Positions 26,971 to 39,659 of a DNA stretch of 64,000 nt are shown here, one piece after another; position 1 is the first letter of the stretch, and every line of letters starts with the position of its first letter. Source of the stretch: Phoebastria nigripes. Lineage: Eukaryota; Chordata; Aves; Procellariiformes; Diomedeidae. A program made the position numbers and the translations under genes. The DNA is taken from positions 499,620 through 563,619 of the forward strand of contig JAYKAV010002673.1 in the NCBI GenBank assembly GCA_035582835.1. The letters run 5' to 3'. The notes beneath the pieces are model-generated. The model saw only the letters and a list, made by a program, of their open reading frames with translations. It made no database searches and was not told the DNA's origin.

Positions 26971-27117
26971 CACCAGAGACATTTACCGCATCATTTGATG
27001 TCTTCCAAATGTTAGAAATATCCAATAGACATTCACCCACAGTTTTCCTAAATGAGAGTAGTTGGACAGAATACGGCCATGCATTTCAACCCATCTTACT
27101 GGGTTAAAAACCCAGGA

Positions 27118-27590
27118 TGGCCGTGCACTTGGATCTCAGTAAGCCCTCAGGGAAGTGCAGGGGGTGACCCAGACAAGAGTCGGGACTCCAGCATTTGCAG
27201 TGAATCACCGGGCTGATGTGTGAGAGGGCAAGCACCATGGGACGGGAGGGATGACACAGCCCGGGGACGGGAGGCAGGCAGGGAAGCTGGAGAAGGGCTG
27301 TGAGGGAGCCAGAGGTGGGGGACCTGAATGTCAGGAGCAGGCAGGACAAGGCGGAGGCCAGAGGCAGAGGGAAGAGAGGATGGGGTGCCAGGAGCTGCAG
27401 GCCAGTGGGCAGAGATGCCAGGGAGGAAGGAGCAGCAGGCGGGGGCCGGGCGAAGCTGCGAGGCAGCCGGGCAGGTGGGGCTAGCTGCCCCCCCCGAGCC
27501 AAGTCAGCAGCCCTGCGCTCAGCAGATGGGGAGCTAGCGGCCACAGGCATCCGTCTGCGCCCATCTGAGGGCAGGATCAGGGCCTCTACG
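27118..27590 (+). other. G-rich, GC-rich block with a CpG cluster
   Basis: About 470 bp rich in GGGAGG, GGCAGG and AGGCAG on the plus strand, with CpGs concentrated between 27440 and 27570 (for example GGGCCGGGCGAAGCTGCG). It lies some 400 bp downstream of the donor of the exon at 27982. Open frames run on both strands (165 codons on the minus strand, Pro/Ala/Leu-rich), which is typical of GC-rich DNA; no domain was recognised. Confidence 0.6.
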
Positions 27591-27981
27591 TATGCATTCA
27601 CTTGAGTCTATTAGCATTCGCCCAAGCCCTTTTAAAACATCCCAGTTATTGAGAGTCTCCCTGATTAGGCATTGAGGAGCCCAGGCTCTGCACCACAACC
27701 GTCATCGCAGTGTAAACACCAGAAAGGAAGCAAGGCTTTCAAGGTTCAGAATAAAAGACTCAGTTTACAAGGTTATAAATTATTTGTATCTTTGACTGAA
27801 GGCTGCAAGCTTTGCTCAAGTCTGAAAGATATTTAGCAACTGCTTGAGAATCACCATTCATTAAAAAAAAAAAAAAAAGGCAACAACCCCCACACACATT
27901 CAGTATTCAGTAACAATTCTCTTGGAGTTTAATCTGCACACCCTTACTGCAGATCAGTGAATACCAAAAATGGATCGGTAC

Positions 27982-28189
27982 CTGCTTTGTAAGTCATTCA
28001 GGTGCAATTTGCCTACATAATGGGTGGCTGATGAGACAGTGATGATCCTAGCATTGTGACTGTGCGTTCCTGATTGCTTCAGCGTATCCAAGAGGAGGTT
28101 GGTCAACAGGAAGTGTCCCAAGTAGTTCAAGCCGAAGTGCACCTCAAACCCATCCTCCGTCTTCCTTTCAGGGACCAGCATCACCCCAG
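27982..28189 (-). CDS. DHRSX: DHRSX internal coding exon: Rossmann core and catalytic serine
   Basis: This 208-nt DHRSX exon covers the centre of the short-chain dehydrogenase fold. Seen: the acceptor reads TTTCTCCTCCAG with the exon starting at 28189, and the donor reads AGCAG|GTACCG with the exon ending at 27982. The two first bases, CT, complete an alanine codon begun in the exon at 43003-43104, giving NNAG, the structural Rossmann motif of the family. Then come GLNYLGHFLLTNLLLDTL and RIITVSSATHYVG; the serines of the latter include the SDR catalytic serine. The exon ends after AG of a codon and is finished by A at 10260, giving arginine. It aligns with about residues 131-198 of the 330-residue human protein, and no stop or frameshift is present. 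The donor has C at +4 and +5-like weak positions, so it is weaker than the other two donors. Function as for the exon at 10053. Confidence 0.95.
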
Positions 28190-28413
28190 CTGGAGGAGAA
28201 AGTAGAGGTAAAAGCTGTTGATGTATTTCAGAGAAGGAGCAAGATAGAAGGAGCACAGATCTCCTGCTGCAGAGTGTAAACACGGCATTTAGAGCAATGA
28301 GTGATTGGTGATGGCATGTGAAGTGTAAAACCGACACTGATTGATTCCTGCCAAGAAAAATGTCAAATCCCCACTTCAGTTCCTTTATCCAGAAAACAGG
28401 TAGACTGACTCTC

Positions 28414-28441
28414 TCCCTCCCTCCCTCCCTCCCTCCCTCCC
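28414..28441. repeat. (TCCC)7 tetranucleotide microsatellite
   Basis: Seven uninterrupted TCCC units. They lie about 220 bp upstream of the acceptor of the DHRSX exon at 27982-28189 in transcript direction, where the transcript strand reads GGGA repeats. Confidence 0.95.
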
Positions 28442-31321
28442 TGCAGAACTGTGAGGATAAATGAGTTCATTTGTGAAAAGTGTTTTGAAGACATTGAAAG
28501 TTGAGTTAACCCATTGCTGTCGTGCCAAAACTCAATGCTGCAGATCCACAACAATAATAAATCCATCTACAGTAGGTGGGAGCTGAGTGATCCCAACAAC
28601 ATTCCCTCCATCAAAGAGCTCAGAGCAGTGGAGACAAGACCAGGCTAAGCAGCAGACCTGCTCCCCCTGACGGCTTTCTGCTGAGTCCTGGCTGTAGTTT
28701 AAAGATCTGTTGAGTCTTCATCTGAAATCTGCAACTTCTACCTCACTGGTGTGTGTGAGAAAAGATGTAGTAAATTTACCCAATATATCTTAATTACTGT
28801 GCTTACAAGCAGCTGCATATTGAAATGAGGTTTTGAATGCTTATTTGGCAATATTTTTGCATATATTTCTACAAACCACAATTTTCAAACTCAGTGCCTA
28901 AAATAAGTATCCACATCCCTAGCACACAATGTTGATTTCAGCATCTTGCAGAGAATCCTGAGCTCATGCATAAACTATATCGTGTACTGAGGCTGCGTGG
29001 GGGATAGCTATCCCGCTCAATTACAATGTGGACTTGAATGTTGTAAATTATTCTTAGTTTATTAAAATTCAATTATCGTACAAGTGGACCTGACCTTTGT
29101 AATTTACATGTAGATGGACGTGGCTCATGGAGAATAATGTTGCAGGCCATTTGTCTTCTCTCTAAAACACATGGATATGATACAGCAGAAAGGCCACCTC
29201 TGCTCACAGACATGAGAGAGTGTCAGCTTCAGCCTCGTGCTACTTCATGTGTCCATTAAAAAGCCTTTAAACATCCCATTTCTTGATGTCAGCCCAATGA
29301 TGGCATATTAAATTACCATTTTAGATAGCACATGCTGTGCATCTGCACCATTCCTTCTTTGGGGGGGTCCCACCACCTGACAGTCCTGCTTCGTTACTGC
29401 TGCTCGGGCTGAGGAGGAGATATTTTCAGGATCTTTTTAGCACGGCCAACACCCATAGTGATTCACCTATGGCTGCGTATTGCTTAACGGAGCAACTGGA
29501 GAAGCAGCGTGAAGGGAAGAAACGAGAGAAAATGACAAAGCAAACAAAAGGTTTGGGTGTAACACAGCGTATCTGCATATGGAGACCTTAAGACTGAACA
29601 TGAGCGATGCTGGCTGATGGTATGGTGAAAGAAACACAACACAAATTACATGACTGGGCTCTACAAAAGCTCTGATTGGCATCTCTCTGTCATTACAGCC
29701 ACTCTCCCAGATCCCTCAGAACGANGGGAAAACCCAGCTGCCAGGTGTGGTTTCTCTGCATGTCAAATCTCAACTTTAACAATGGAAAGACACAAATTAG
29801 AGGGTGTCTGGTCGGCTGTTCTGTTGTATTCTCCTTCCTCAGCAGCACTTCCTCTGATGCATGGTGCAACTGCTCAGANAGTTGGAAACAGATTTCCATT
29901 TCCTCCATAATCTGCATATGCGGCATATAATGATATGCAGAACAGTGGCTGGGACTGAACACTGGCGTGAAGGTTACAGACAGACAGAAAGGTGAAACAA
30001 ATCTTGCTGCGACTTTTTCTTGTTTTCTGGGAAGAGGGAAAGGGCGGGAAGGGCAACAAACCCCAAGCTCCCAGACCAAGTCTCAGCCCGCTACAGTGCA
30101 AGTTTTAGCAGAGACGGGGCTTAGCACGAGCTGTTGGAGGGCAGATGGGAACATCTCTGAGCACCCAGGCTGGTACAAGGAAACGATTTGCATCTCTCTG
30201 AGGCCCANCCTGCCCTCCAAAGCTCTGATACTTGGAAAAGGCGGGAGGAAACAATTTGCCAGAGGTCTATTTGCAGCAACACTGGTGAAATGCAAGCCCA
30301 AGAAAAGGCGGCCAACATATAACAACCCTGGCACAGCAAAGCTGATGTGAACCCCAAATGCTGCTTCTGCATCTGCCAGGGCTGCTGCAGGGCTCACTAC
30401 AGGCACCTCCATGCACACACACTTCTGTCGGCCGAGTCAGATGGAGGGATGCAGGGATTTGTCTGGAAAGAAGTGCAGTAGATGTCTGTTACAGNCATTC
30501 AGCTTTGCATCACAACCAGCAGGCAAACCTGGGGAGGCTGTCACCGCTCACATCAGCCCCGAGGATGCCTGTGCTACAGCAACTGCCCCCTCGACCTCCG
30601 GAGAGGTGCGGGATCTCAAGAGCACATAGAGGCTCTGCCCTCCACCCCAATTAGTCTCCACCATCTGTGCTGCATGGCCTGGAAGCAGAAAACAGATCTA
30701 AGCTCAGGTCAGGAGATGGAAAAAATTTACACTCACACAACGCACGATACACATTCTCGAAAATTATTTTGCTCATTCTTCAGGAGCTTCCTCTGAGCAG
30801 AAATTGTGGTCAAGTCCTTGAGCAGGCACAATCACCTCTGCCTGCATTTGTTGCTACTACAATTCCCTTTTTGTCTTCAAGAGCTGGTCAAATAATACTA
30901 ATCCAAAACACATTTGAATGATTTTTTTTTTTTTAAAGGCTCTCATCTTTGGGGTGGTTCATATCAAGGCTATAAAAAAATCTTGCCCTGCAATTTGAGG
31001 GCAGTTTCTCTTATTTGAGGAGAAGCCATTTTAATTCACTGAGAGCGAGCGTACAAAGGAATACCCAACAGGCAACTGAACCTGACTGCTTCTCTGACAA
31101 AAGGGACAACCTTGTAAGTGTAGCAGCAAGCTCTCTTTTTTAAATTATTAACTACCTAACATTCAGTAGATACTAAAAGTGGCATGCTATTGATTTTTTT
31201 TTGTCCAGAAACGTCATCAGCTTTACTCATGGGCCCCAACTGGTAACTCAAAGAATGAAAGCTGCTTCTATTTTTAATTCTTTCAAGTAATCCAATACTA
31301 TTTGAAACATTAAAAAATGCC

Positions 31322-31342
31322 TTTTTTTTTTTTTTTTTTTTT
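31322..31342. repeat. Poly-T tract (21 T)
   Basis: Uninterrupted homopolymer. No LINE or SINE sequence was recognised at either end. Confidence 0.9.
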
Positions 31343-31853
31343 ACCTCTTCATTGTAAACTAAGAATGATTTTGCTTGTTCTTCTGGTATGGAATCCATAC
31401 AAACCAGTATCTTTCTGATTTGAATTTTCAATAGTCAGTCTCCTCAGTTTTTTGGAGTGCATGTGAAATTTGAAGTGGCAGCACACAGACCATTAATGTC
31501 AAACACCTCAGTTCTGATACAACTTTATCCAGAAGATTTATTTTAAAAAAAGTCACTGATATCAGCATGGCATTAGAAAATGAATTAATAAGTAAGCTGA
31601 ACATGACCTTTTACTTTGGACTTGATTAGCTGTTATTGAAATATTCAGGCAAAAGACTGACTGTGCATGCAGAAAACCGCCTAAATGACACATCGATGTG
31701 TGATTTTGCAAGAGTAGAAATTAATTAGAATAAGGAAAATATTTTGCTCCATAACTANGCTGATCAACTGTTCTTCTTATAGATATAGTAATACATTCCA
31801 GTGTGCTGCGGTTATGCATTTATTGTAATATGTTCAAATTATACACATTTTAA

Positions 31854-32225
31854 TTAGCTATAACAAATTAAAAAAATTCTATCCTTTTTTACTTTTATGA
31901 CTATGCAATAGTCATATTTTTCTCTCAAAGATTGAATACACCTCAAGAGCACTGTCTTTGTAAACAGCCATTTATCATGATTTTCTATAAAAGTTTCTAA
32001 TGAAACTCTTGGTTTGGGATCCATCAATGAATTAGTCTTATGTGATTTTAGTGGATCTGATAGTGCACGCAGCATAACCAAAAAGTTTATGACAGTTGTA
32101 AATATTACAGGCCAGGCATACCACATTTTTATTGGATTATATAGGAGAATTTGTACCATGCCTGCCTGTACTGCAGATGATGGTAAACATTGCTGTAATT
32201 CCTGTACCTCCCACTGCAAAGACAT
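31854..32225 (-). other. Unexplained 123-codon open frame in AT-rich intron
   Basis: The frame contains a hydrophobic stretch (YAWPVIFTTVINFLVMLRAL) that could span a membrane, followed by a charged tail. A second minus-strand frame just upstream and offset also carries a short hydrophobic stretch starting at an ATG near 32239. That would fit a decayed coding sequence broken by a frameshift. The opposite strand is open for 167 codons at 32132-32635. No family was recognised and no splice sites were confirmed. Chance openness in one compositional block is a real alternative. Confidence 0.15.
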
Positions 32226-32646
32226 CCTTCAGCTCCATTATAAAATATGTTTTCAGAGCTTTAAAAATACAAGTATTTCACTCATCTAGATTTATTTACA
32301 GTGAACTACTTGGTTCTAAAGGTAGTTCTCTCAAACTCACTACAAAAGAAAGATTTAAAATCTCTTTTTCGCATGCAGAACAAAATGTCTTCCTTCCCAG
32401 CCAGGCTCACAAAAGAGGGTTTGGAGGCAGTGCCCCACATGCAAGTCCTTTTATCCCCAGCAACCCAAAGGCTGGGCAGACAACACAAGAGGTCAGCCGC
32501 ATACACCTACATGTAGCACCTTCACACCAGGAGGTGAACCTACATAATCACATTCACCCAATTCTTGCTATTTACAAGGAAGAGAGACATACTGTATCAA
32601 AAAAGTTCCCAAGGGGAAAACTTAATAGACAGTAACTCCAAGTAAA

Positions 32647-32681
32647 AGTACAAAGCCTTTTCTCCATACAGGCTTTGTACT
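32647..32681. repeat. Perfect 12-bp inverted repeat with an 11-nt loop
   Basis: AGTACAAAGCCT (32647-32658) and AGGCTTTGTACT (32670-32681) are exact reverse complements. It may be part of an old non-autonomous DNA transposon or a chance hairpin; no target duplication was identified. Confidence 0.95.
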
Positions 32682-33510
32682 GGTGTAGCTGATTCATTTA
32701 GCAGCATTTTCCATCCCATGAGTGCAGCCACACGAGGTGACCCACCTCACTTAACAGAGTGTCAAAACCGCTCTGCTCTGCACACCCATGCATCAAAAGA
32801 TCTATGGGTGAATCTACCTAGCTATAGAATAGTCTAGCCCACTTCTCTCCTGAATAGGGATGGCTATAGTGGAGTGAACATCTCAATAACCATAGCAGCA
32901 TCCCCTGGCTAGGCTGCCTGTACTAGATTGCTCGTTCCACCTCATTCAGTTGGGCTATGCTATCCCAGAATATGCCAGCCTATCACTCCTGGCTAGTGAG
33001 CAACAAGAAGGTGCAATGCCTCATTAGAAGAATTGCCCCCAGAAGCGCCTACTGGAGACACAACCATATTCACATAACTGCTTTTTACAGGTATGCCTTG
33101 TCTGGGCTGCAGAGAGGTGAATTTACAGCACTGCCACAACACACTGCTTGCTAAGCTAGGTCCATAACCCAGAGCCCGGCGCTGGTATGCTGCACACCTA
33201 TTGGTATCCCAGAAAAGCNTTATGCGTCTAGACAGGACCACACACAGAAGGCAGATTAACAGTATATGAAAGCTGAAAAGGCAAAAATCCAAACAGTTAA
33301 GAAGAAAAACACAAAAATACAAATGAAGCTTGGTACAGCTCTCCAACGCTACGGTCCTATTTCCTATCTCCCCAGAGGGACTGGTGGAGGTAGTTCAGAC
33401 TCTTGCACTTCCTAATATCTTCTGGAGCCCTGTATATATGTATATGCAGTTTTCTAAAGCAAGCTGGGAGGAAACTGAAGCAATGCAAGAATTTTACCCC
33501 ATGGTGTAAC

Positions 33511-33532
33511 GATGACACCTAGATGACACCTA
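33511..33532. repeat. 11-bp tandem direct repeat next to a double hairpin
   Basis: GATGACACCTA occurs twice in immediate succession (33511-33521 and 33522-33532). The end of the second copy forms the outer part of the left arm of the inverted repeat at 33528. Confidence 0.9.
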
Positions 33533-33564
33533 GAGTCCACACCAATGCGGTGTGGACTCTAGGT
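33528..33564. repeat. Perfect 16-bp inverted repeat with a 5-nt loop
   Basis: Left arm ACCTAGAGTCCACACC (33528-33543), loop AATGC, right arm GGTGTGGACTCTAGGT (33549-33564). All 16 pairs are Watson-Crick. It is followed after 3 bases by another perfect hairpin (33568-33594). Confidence 0.97.
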
Positions 33565-33567
33565 CCT

Positions 33568-33594
33568 CTTGCATCTCCCCTTGGGAGATGCAAG
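33568..33594. repeat. Perfect 12-bp inverted repeat with a 3-nt loop
   Basis: Left arm CTTGCATCTCCC (33568-33579), loop CTT, right arm GGGAGATGCAAG (33583-33594). It sits 3 bp after the 16-bp hairpin and the two are unrelated in sequence. Confidence 0.97.
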
Positions 33595-36500
33595 GACATC
33601 TGCTGTCAGCCTGTCTGGCATCAGTGGCAGGACAGTGTCCCGTGCATGGACCTTCCCTGGAGGGGACTGGACACCGTGAAAACCGGTTTGATAAACAGCT
33701 GCCGAGAGCAAGGCAGCGCCAGGACTGAGCCCCGGGCTGTGGAGGAGAGCTGTCTCCAGCGGGTTCAGTCTCTCCTGCCTCTTCCCAGAAAAGAACAGGA
33801 GTCTGCCTGAGCCTCTGCTCCAGCACTGAGCAAGTTCCCACTAGCTCCCGTCTCCTGCTCCCTTGCAAGGGGTTCTGCACCACCCATTGCCATTTTGGCA
33901 TGCTGGTTTCCTAACAACTCCCCCAACTCCCCGTTGCCGGCCAAAATGCATGGCCCTGCTGAAGCCAAGAACAGCGTGCCACTTCCCAGCCAAAGCTCTG
34001 GGCTGCACTCCCCTCTCTCCCCTACCCCCAAAATCTGGTGACCCAACACTGATCTTATCAAGGAACAGCCTGTGTGCGGGAAGGAGGGGAGAGGCTCAGC
34101 CCCAGACATGCATATCAGCTTCATCTGCCTCTCTGCTTCCCTGCAAACGGTAAGTTCGTTCTCCCTAATTTTCTTACCCAGCCACTCTAGCTCCTTTGTG
34201 TCTGAATCTCATGAGATCTCACTCTGCATCCTGCAGGCATCTGCCAGTCACACGCCTGGCTCACCCTTCCCTCACTCCTGAGGCTGGTTTCCTTACGGGG
34301 CCACGATCCATGGCTCTGAGGCTCCCACCAGCTTCCCCATTCCCTCTTCAATATCAACCAGATGTGACACAGGGGTAGATGAGAATTAAGTTGCACAAGT
34401 TACGTCGAAGTTGGTGGCCAGACAGAAGAGAGAGGTTCCAATCACATCCCCACCGGGGGGGATAATTCTCATCTCTGTTAAATGTCAGTAAACTCACAAA
34501 AAAGACATCAGTCAAGAACTCCCTCACTGCAAGAAAAGGTTCAATCAGTTTGTGCACAACAGAGACTCTAGTCCTCAAGATAAGGACTCAATCCTCGTGA
34601 ATTATGTGGTGTCTAAGCACTTGCAAACTCTGACTGAGACGTCTCCTTATAGTTCAAACATGCCTAATGCCTCTCTTTGTCCTCACTACCCACCCCAGCN
34701 CCCTCCCCCCATACTTGCTCTCCTATGAATTTCCTCATATTGAACAAGAATATATGCTACATTCATAGTTTAATTATGTTAAAAAGTCTTTCAATCAGCA
34801 AACTCAAATGCATTGCCATCAAGTTTTCCCCCATCCTAATGGCTCCCACCTGACAGTCCTGTTTCCCCTCATCAGCTCTTCACGCCATCTTCTGCTGTCT
34901 CTCCCTTATAACCTCCCAGCCTCAACCGCCTCTCTTTTATTTGAGTTCTCCACACCAAGGCTTCTCGTATGAATCTGCCTCTCTTGGAAGTTATGGTCTT
35001 GTCCCATCCGCATTCAAACTGGGCTTCTTCCTCTTCCATGCTACAGGTTTTGTCACTACGCCTAAAAATGCAAGAGCCAGCTCTTCCAGGGAGATGAGGT
35101 CAGTAGCCAGTTGAGGTCACCAGCTACATCAGCTCACCAGCCATGTCTGGTGAGACATTTAGGTCCTGAGAGTGCTGAAATCGCATCTCAGCTCCACAGT
35201 CANGTTCCAACTGTATATTAAGGTAAAACCCAGAGACCCATCACCTCCCATCCACCTCTCCCCACCCCATAGTCTGCTTTTCACGGGACAGAAACTTGTC
35301 ACGGAGATCACGGAGGACCCAGGCCCCCAGTCTGGACAGTGGAGAGACCAGGAGGAGCCTGAAGCGAGCCACAGTGCCCATCTCCACCCCAGCTCAGAGG
35401 TAGCCAGAGGGGACGCTGGTGCCTAGCCTCGCTGCCGGTGCCTTTGCCTGCACGCAGTACTTCCCACCATAGCTCGGGGTTGTGACTCCAGCAGAAAGAC
35501 CTGCTCAGTCTCAACTCAGGACATGCTTGGTACAGGCAAAATCTTTAGCAATTAAAACGTGAAAGATGGTTTTCAAACTGCAGCGCTTAACANGCTTCTG
35601 ACTCAACCCAGCACTGGAATATTCCATGGGTGGCGAAAGGTGCATCTGCCTCTGACACAAAGGCAGCATCTTGCCTGCATTCAAGTCCCCATTCCAAACT
35701 GTGATAACACCAGAGCCTTTCTAAAGAAACTTGCCATCATTTTTGACATTAAAAAAAAAAAAAACAAACCACCCCAAGATGTTTTTCTTATCGTTCTTGG
35801 AAACATATGAACTCTTTTATCTGGCATTACAAAAAATTAAATAAAAATAAATTAGCCTTAGGCAAATGCTTGGCATGGAAACTCTTAGCCCAAACATTAA
35901 AAGTTTGGCTAACTAGTAAAGAACTGAAAACTGAGTAACGTCTACTGCTAGTGCTCCCAGACGCACCTACAATGCTCACAAGGGAGAAGTGGACTGTATT
36001 AGCTGTGCCAAAGAAGATAAAGCAATGTATCTTTCCACTGAAGACAACTTCTTAGTTTGTCAGTAGGTTAAAGAAAAAAAAGAAAAAAATGCAAACAATC
36101 CACATTCAAGGACTATGAGAACAACAACCAAATCTTGTTAGGTTCAGTACAAAACTGAACAGGCTGCAATGCCTCCTTAAGAACAGATTCACTTTCTGAT
36201 TCAATGTCATGCTGCTAGATAGGGAACACACAAAGCACAGGCTAGTTCCCTGGAAAATGCGTCAGTTAAAAAAAGAAAATATGATCCACAACTGAGGTTT
36301 TGTTTTCACACTAAAATAAACCAGAGCATTCATAATTGGGTCTGGCTGGAAAAAAAAAACCTTTGTTTCCTAAAAATATGCTCAGTAAGTGTTTGATTGG
36401 CACAATGCTGAGTTATCCCACTCACAATCAGAAAATAGGAAAGTCAGTCACAGCTTTCTAATTCAATAGGAAGTTCTCTTAGAAGTAAAATATCTTGTTT

Positions 36501-39500
36501 TGCAATTTGTATAAAAAATATTTTTACCTAAAAGCTATGAAAGGATTAGATAAGAATAAAACATGGCTCACTCCTGCCTCTCAGAAAAGCCAGTGGCAAA
36601 TGTTCCACACACTTAAGTAGAACCAGTTGGGTTTCCTAATCCGTCAATAGCTGAATTTTGTATCTGTCTTCCACTGATAAAACATTCACATTCAAGACAT
36701 AAAAGCAAATGGGTCAAGAACCTGCAGCATGTGGAGCCTGAGATACTTCCCTTTTCACAAAGTATTTGATATCACAGACACAGAAAAAGCTTTGGAAATA
36801 ATTAAAAAGACNAAGATAGTATCAAACAAAAGTCAGGATTTTCATGAATGAAATCCTTACAGTTTGAAAGTCAGAAGTAGCCTAAAGTGACTCTTCTAAC
36901 TTATTAGTTCTTCTAATAAAAAATAAACCTTTTATAAGAAATCTGATATCTTTATATAGGACACATATCATTCTGGCAGACAACAATGCTATTCAAGTAT
37001 AATAAAAGCTCTAGCTGATGACTGCTGCTAAAAATCTGGGCGCTATGTAAACGTTGGCATTGCACAATCCTTGGTTGCTCCGAACAAGCTGGGTTGGATA
37101 GTGTCAGTAGTATCATGGTGCTCTGAACACATATGCCCAGACAAGTTACTTCCAGTACCCAAGGCACCTAATACCTGTAAAGAGCAGTGTGTCATCAGCC
37201 AGCCTCCCCATACTTTCCAGTCACCTCTCTCGTAAAGATGACCTCTTCTGAAAAATCTGAATAAATGGCATCTGTCATGCACTGAGCTTCTTCAAAAAAT
37301 ATGGCTCTGAAAGTATCTTCTCATTCTAGAACACATTAATGTTGCATGTTAGTGTCCTTATGAATCTTCTAGTTTTGCCCATCATCCATGGAATATCCAT
37401 TTTAAGCTAATCCCCCCACCACCTCAAACTACCTTTTCCAGCTCTAAACATCTCCCAAAGGCCCAGCTCTCCCATGATGTCTAGTATCTATCGTCCATTA
37501 CATACAGGTAAAGGGCCACTTGCCCTTCTGCTTGTCCTCCTCTCTTTCTCCCTGTCCCTCTACACCTTTTCCATCTCAGCTTTGCTTATGTATTGCTCTA
37601 ATTTGTCTTTGAGGAAGGATAAAGATGAAACATGATGCTGTAATCAAGACACTGGAACGAGATTGATGAGATATCAGATCCTGAGTTCACCACAGCCTTC
37701 CTGCGTGGCTGGAGGAGAAGCATTGTTTTTGATGAAATCCACTGGAGTCAACAGCAACCCTCCTCACTAACTCTCCCTCAAGGCCCTCTCCAGTGAATTT
37801 CCCCTTCTCTGGGGTTTCTCTCCTTTTCATCTTATAGTTTGTGTAGCCTGCAGCTGCTGTAGAGAGGGGAGCTGGCTCTTACCTAACCCAGTGGGACAGG
37901 ATCTTTTTGTAGATCCCACTGTGATAATGTAAGTAACTATTGTTAAACCTAACTAATCAATAATACCTNTGAAAAGGTAGGTACCTATAAAATTGTTTGT
38001 ATTTGATATATCCACTTGTTCCCACCCCTCAAATCTCACACTTCTGAAGATCTGATCCTACAAATAATCAAACACAAGAATAATTTAACACGCAATCAAT
38101 CATGACAGCATCCATGGGACTATTCAAATGGCTCCCTGCAAAGGTTTATGGCTGAACTGCACATGGCTGAACTGTGTGTAGGTAACACAAAAAAATANAT
38201 ATATTTCACATACTTACCTACTGATACAGCTTTTATTGCGCCCTAGGAACTAAAGAGGGAAGCTTATAGAGACTTACTCATTCTATCAAGAGACTGAGAT
38301 TTCTCAGATGATCCACGAAGTACGAAACATGAACATCTGAATTAGCCAGCAGTTCAGAAATACTGATTTTAAATTGGCTTAGATAGGCTTCAACCTGAAA
38401 TATATTAACTGTAATCTGTCTACAATAGGCTAATAATATCCTGAAATCTCTAAGTTCTTTTTTTGTGTTTGTGTGCATGCCAAGGAATGTACTAGATGTC
38501 CTCCTCATTTTCTCCCCCTCCTTTCCTAACCTGTAGCCAAAATCACAAACCATTCAATGAACGGCAACAGAGAAGGTAGTTGGTATTTCATTTTTAATGA
38601 GTTAGACCATGAATGTTTGGTATCCGTAGGTATTCTGTTATCACTAAAGATGTTGTGATTTTGGTGTTAGCTCTCTTGGTTTTAAGATCATTAAGTACTG
38701 TAAACAATGTATAAGTGAAAACATTAACTACAAGGTGCTGAGAAACATTTCTAGCACACAGAGAAAACGACTGACTTCAAGTTAGAAAAAACCTCTCTGG
38801 CATGAAACAGTGACTACTGCTCATGAAATTTTATGAAATGTTTTACTATCTGTCCCTTTTGCAACCACAGGAAGATAGCAGACTTTCTAATGTGTCTTAA
38901 CAGCAATACCATTTTAATGAATGTATTAAATAATTACACTAGTGTACATGCTGTAATTTGCTAAATGCTTTTCAACTGTACAAAGACACAAAAACAAAAA
39001 ATTGGCACCCAANTGCTAATTAGTGGACTAGAAGACATGTTCTTCTGACCTTCTGTCAGATTAAGTTTTCTAAACTGCTTGTACTGCATCCATCTTTCTG
39101 TGGCTCATAGTTCAGNTATTTAGCTTACTTTTTTTTTTCACAGAAAATGAATTTGTTTTCTGTGTCATAGCATTTTTCTCTTTTTAGCACTAGCACATTA
39201 TTTTTTTTTAAAAAATGTTTATGTAATACTCTATTTGCATCTTTAATATGTTTTGTTTATTTTAAAAACCAAGAGCTGAGCATGCACATTACCCATGCAG
39301 AAAGCATAGCAATGGAACAACAGACCTTTACTTGTCAGCTGAAATAATGCGTGCATTCAACCAAATTTTTCCTTTTAAATTAGAAATTAGAAAGTTAAAT
39401 GTATATGCTAAAATCAGCTATAACAAAAACAGAAGAGGTGACTCTAGTGCACTAATGTCCATTTTGAACGCCCTAAATGTTCAGGTAAGACTTCTTAAAG

Positions 39501-39589
39501 TGCCTGAATTAGTTGGATACCTAAACCTTACCAAAATTTTTGTGGGANCTGGGTGACTAGCTCTAGAAGAATACCTTGAAATGCGGGAT

Positions 39590-39659
39590 TTTAATTTNAA
39601 TTAATTAATTAATTGATTGATTAATTTTTATTATTAATTAATTTAATTTAATTTAATTT
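39590..39659. repeat. AT-rich low-complexity block of AATT/ATTA units
   Basis: About 70 bp made almost entirely of A and T, with TTAA, AATTAATT and AATTT units and one N. Confidence 0.9.

Larger units (their letters stand above)
10261..27981 (-). other. DHRSX intron, 17,721 bp, between the NNAG/Ser and YxxxK exons
   Basis: Both boundaries are defined by splice sites: donor GT at 27981-27980 and acceptor AG at 10262-10261. The intron holds two CR1 fragments (13254-13530 and about 26430-26970), a solo LTR (20288-20847), a 24-bp tandem duplication (11726-11773), a purine-rich stretch (24018-24440), a CCAAT/GC-box/E2F-like cluster (25413-25615) and a GC-rich block (27118-27590). Otherwise it is unannotatable intronic sequence. 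No independent gene was recognised on either strand. Confidence 0.85.

Noticed and set aside
27104..27601. 165-codon minus-strand Pro/Ala/Leu-rich frame
   Set aside because: GC-rich low-complexity DNA is open on both strands here; no signal peptide, domain or splice structure supports a gene.
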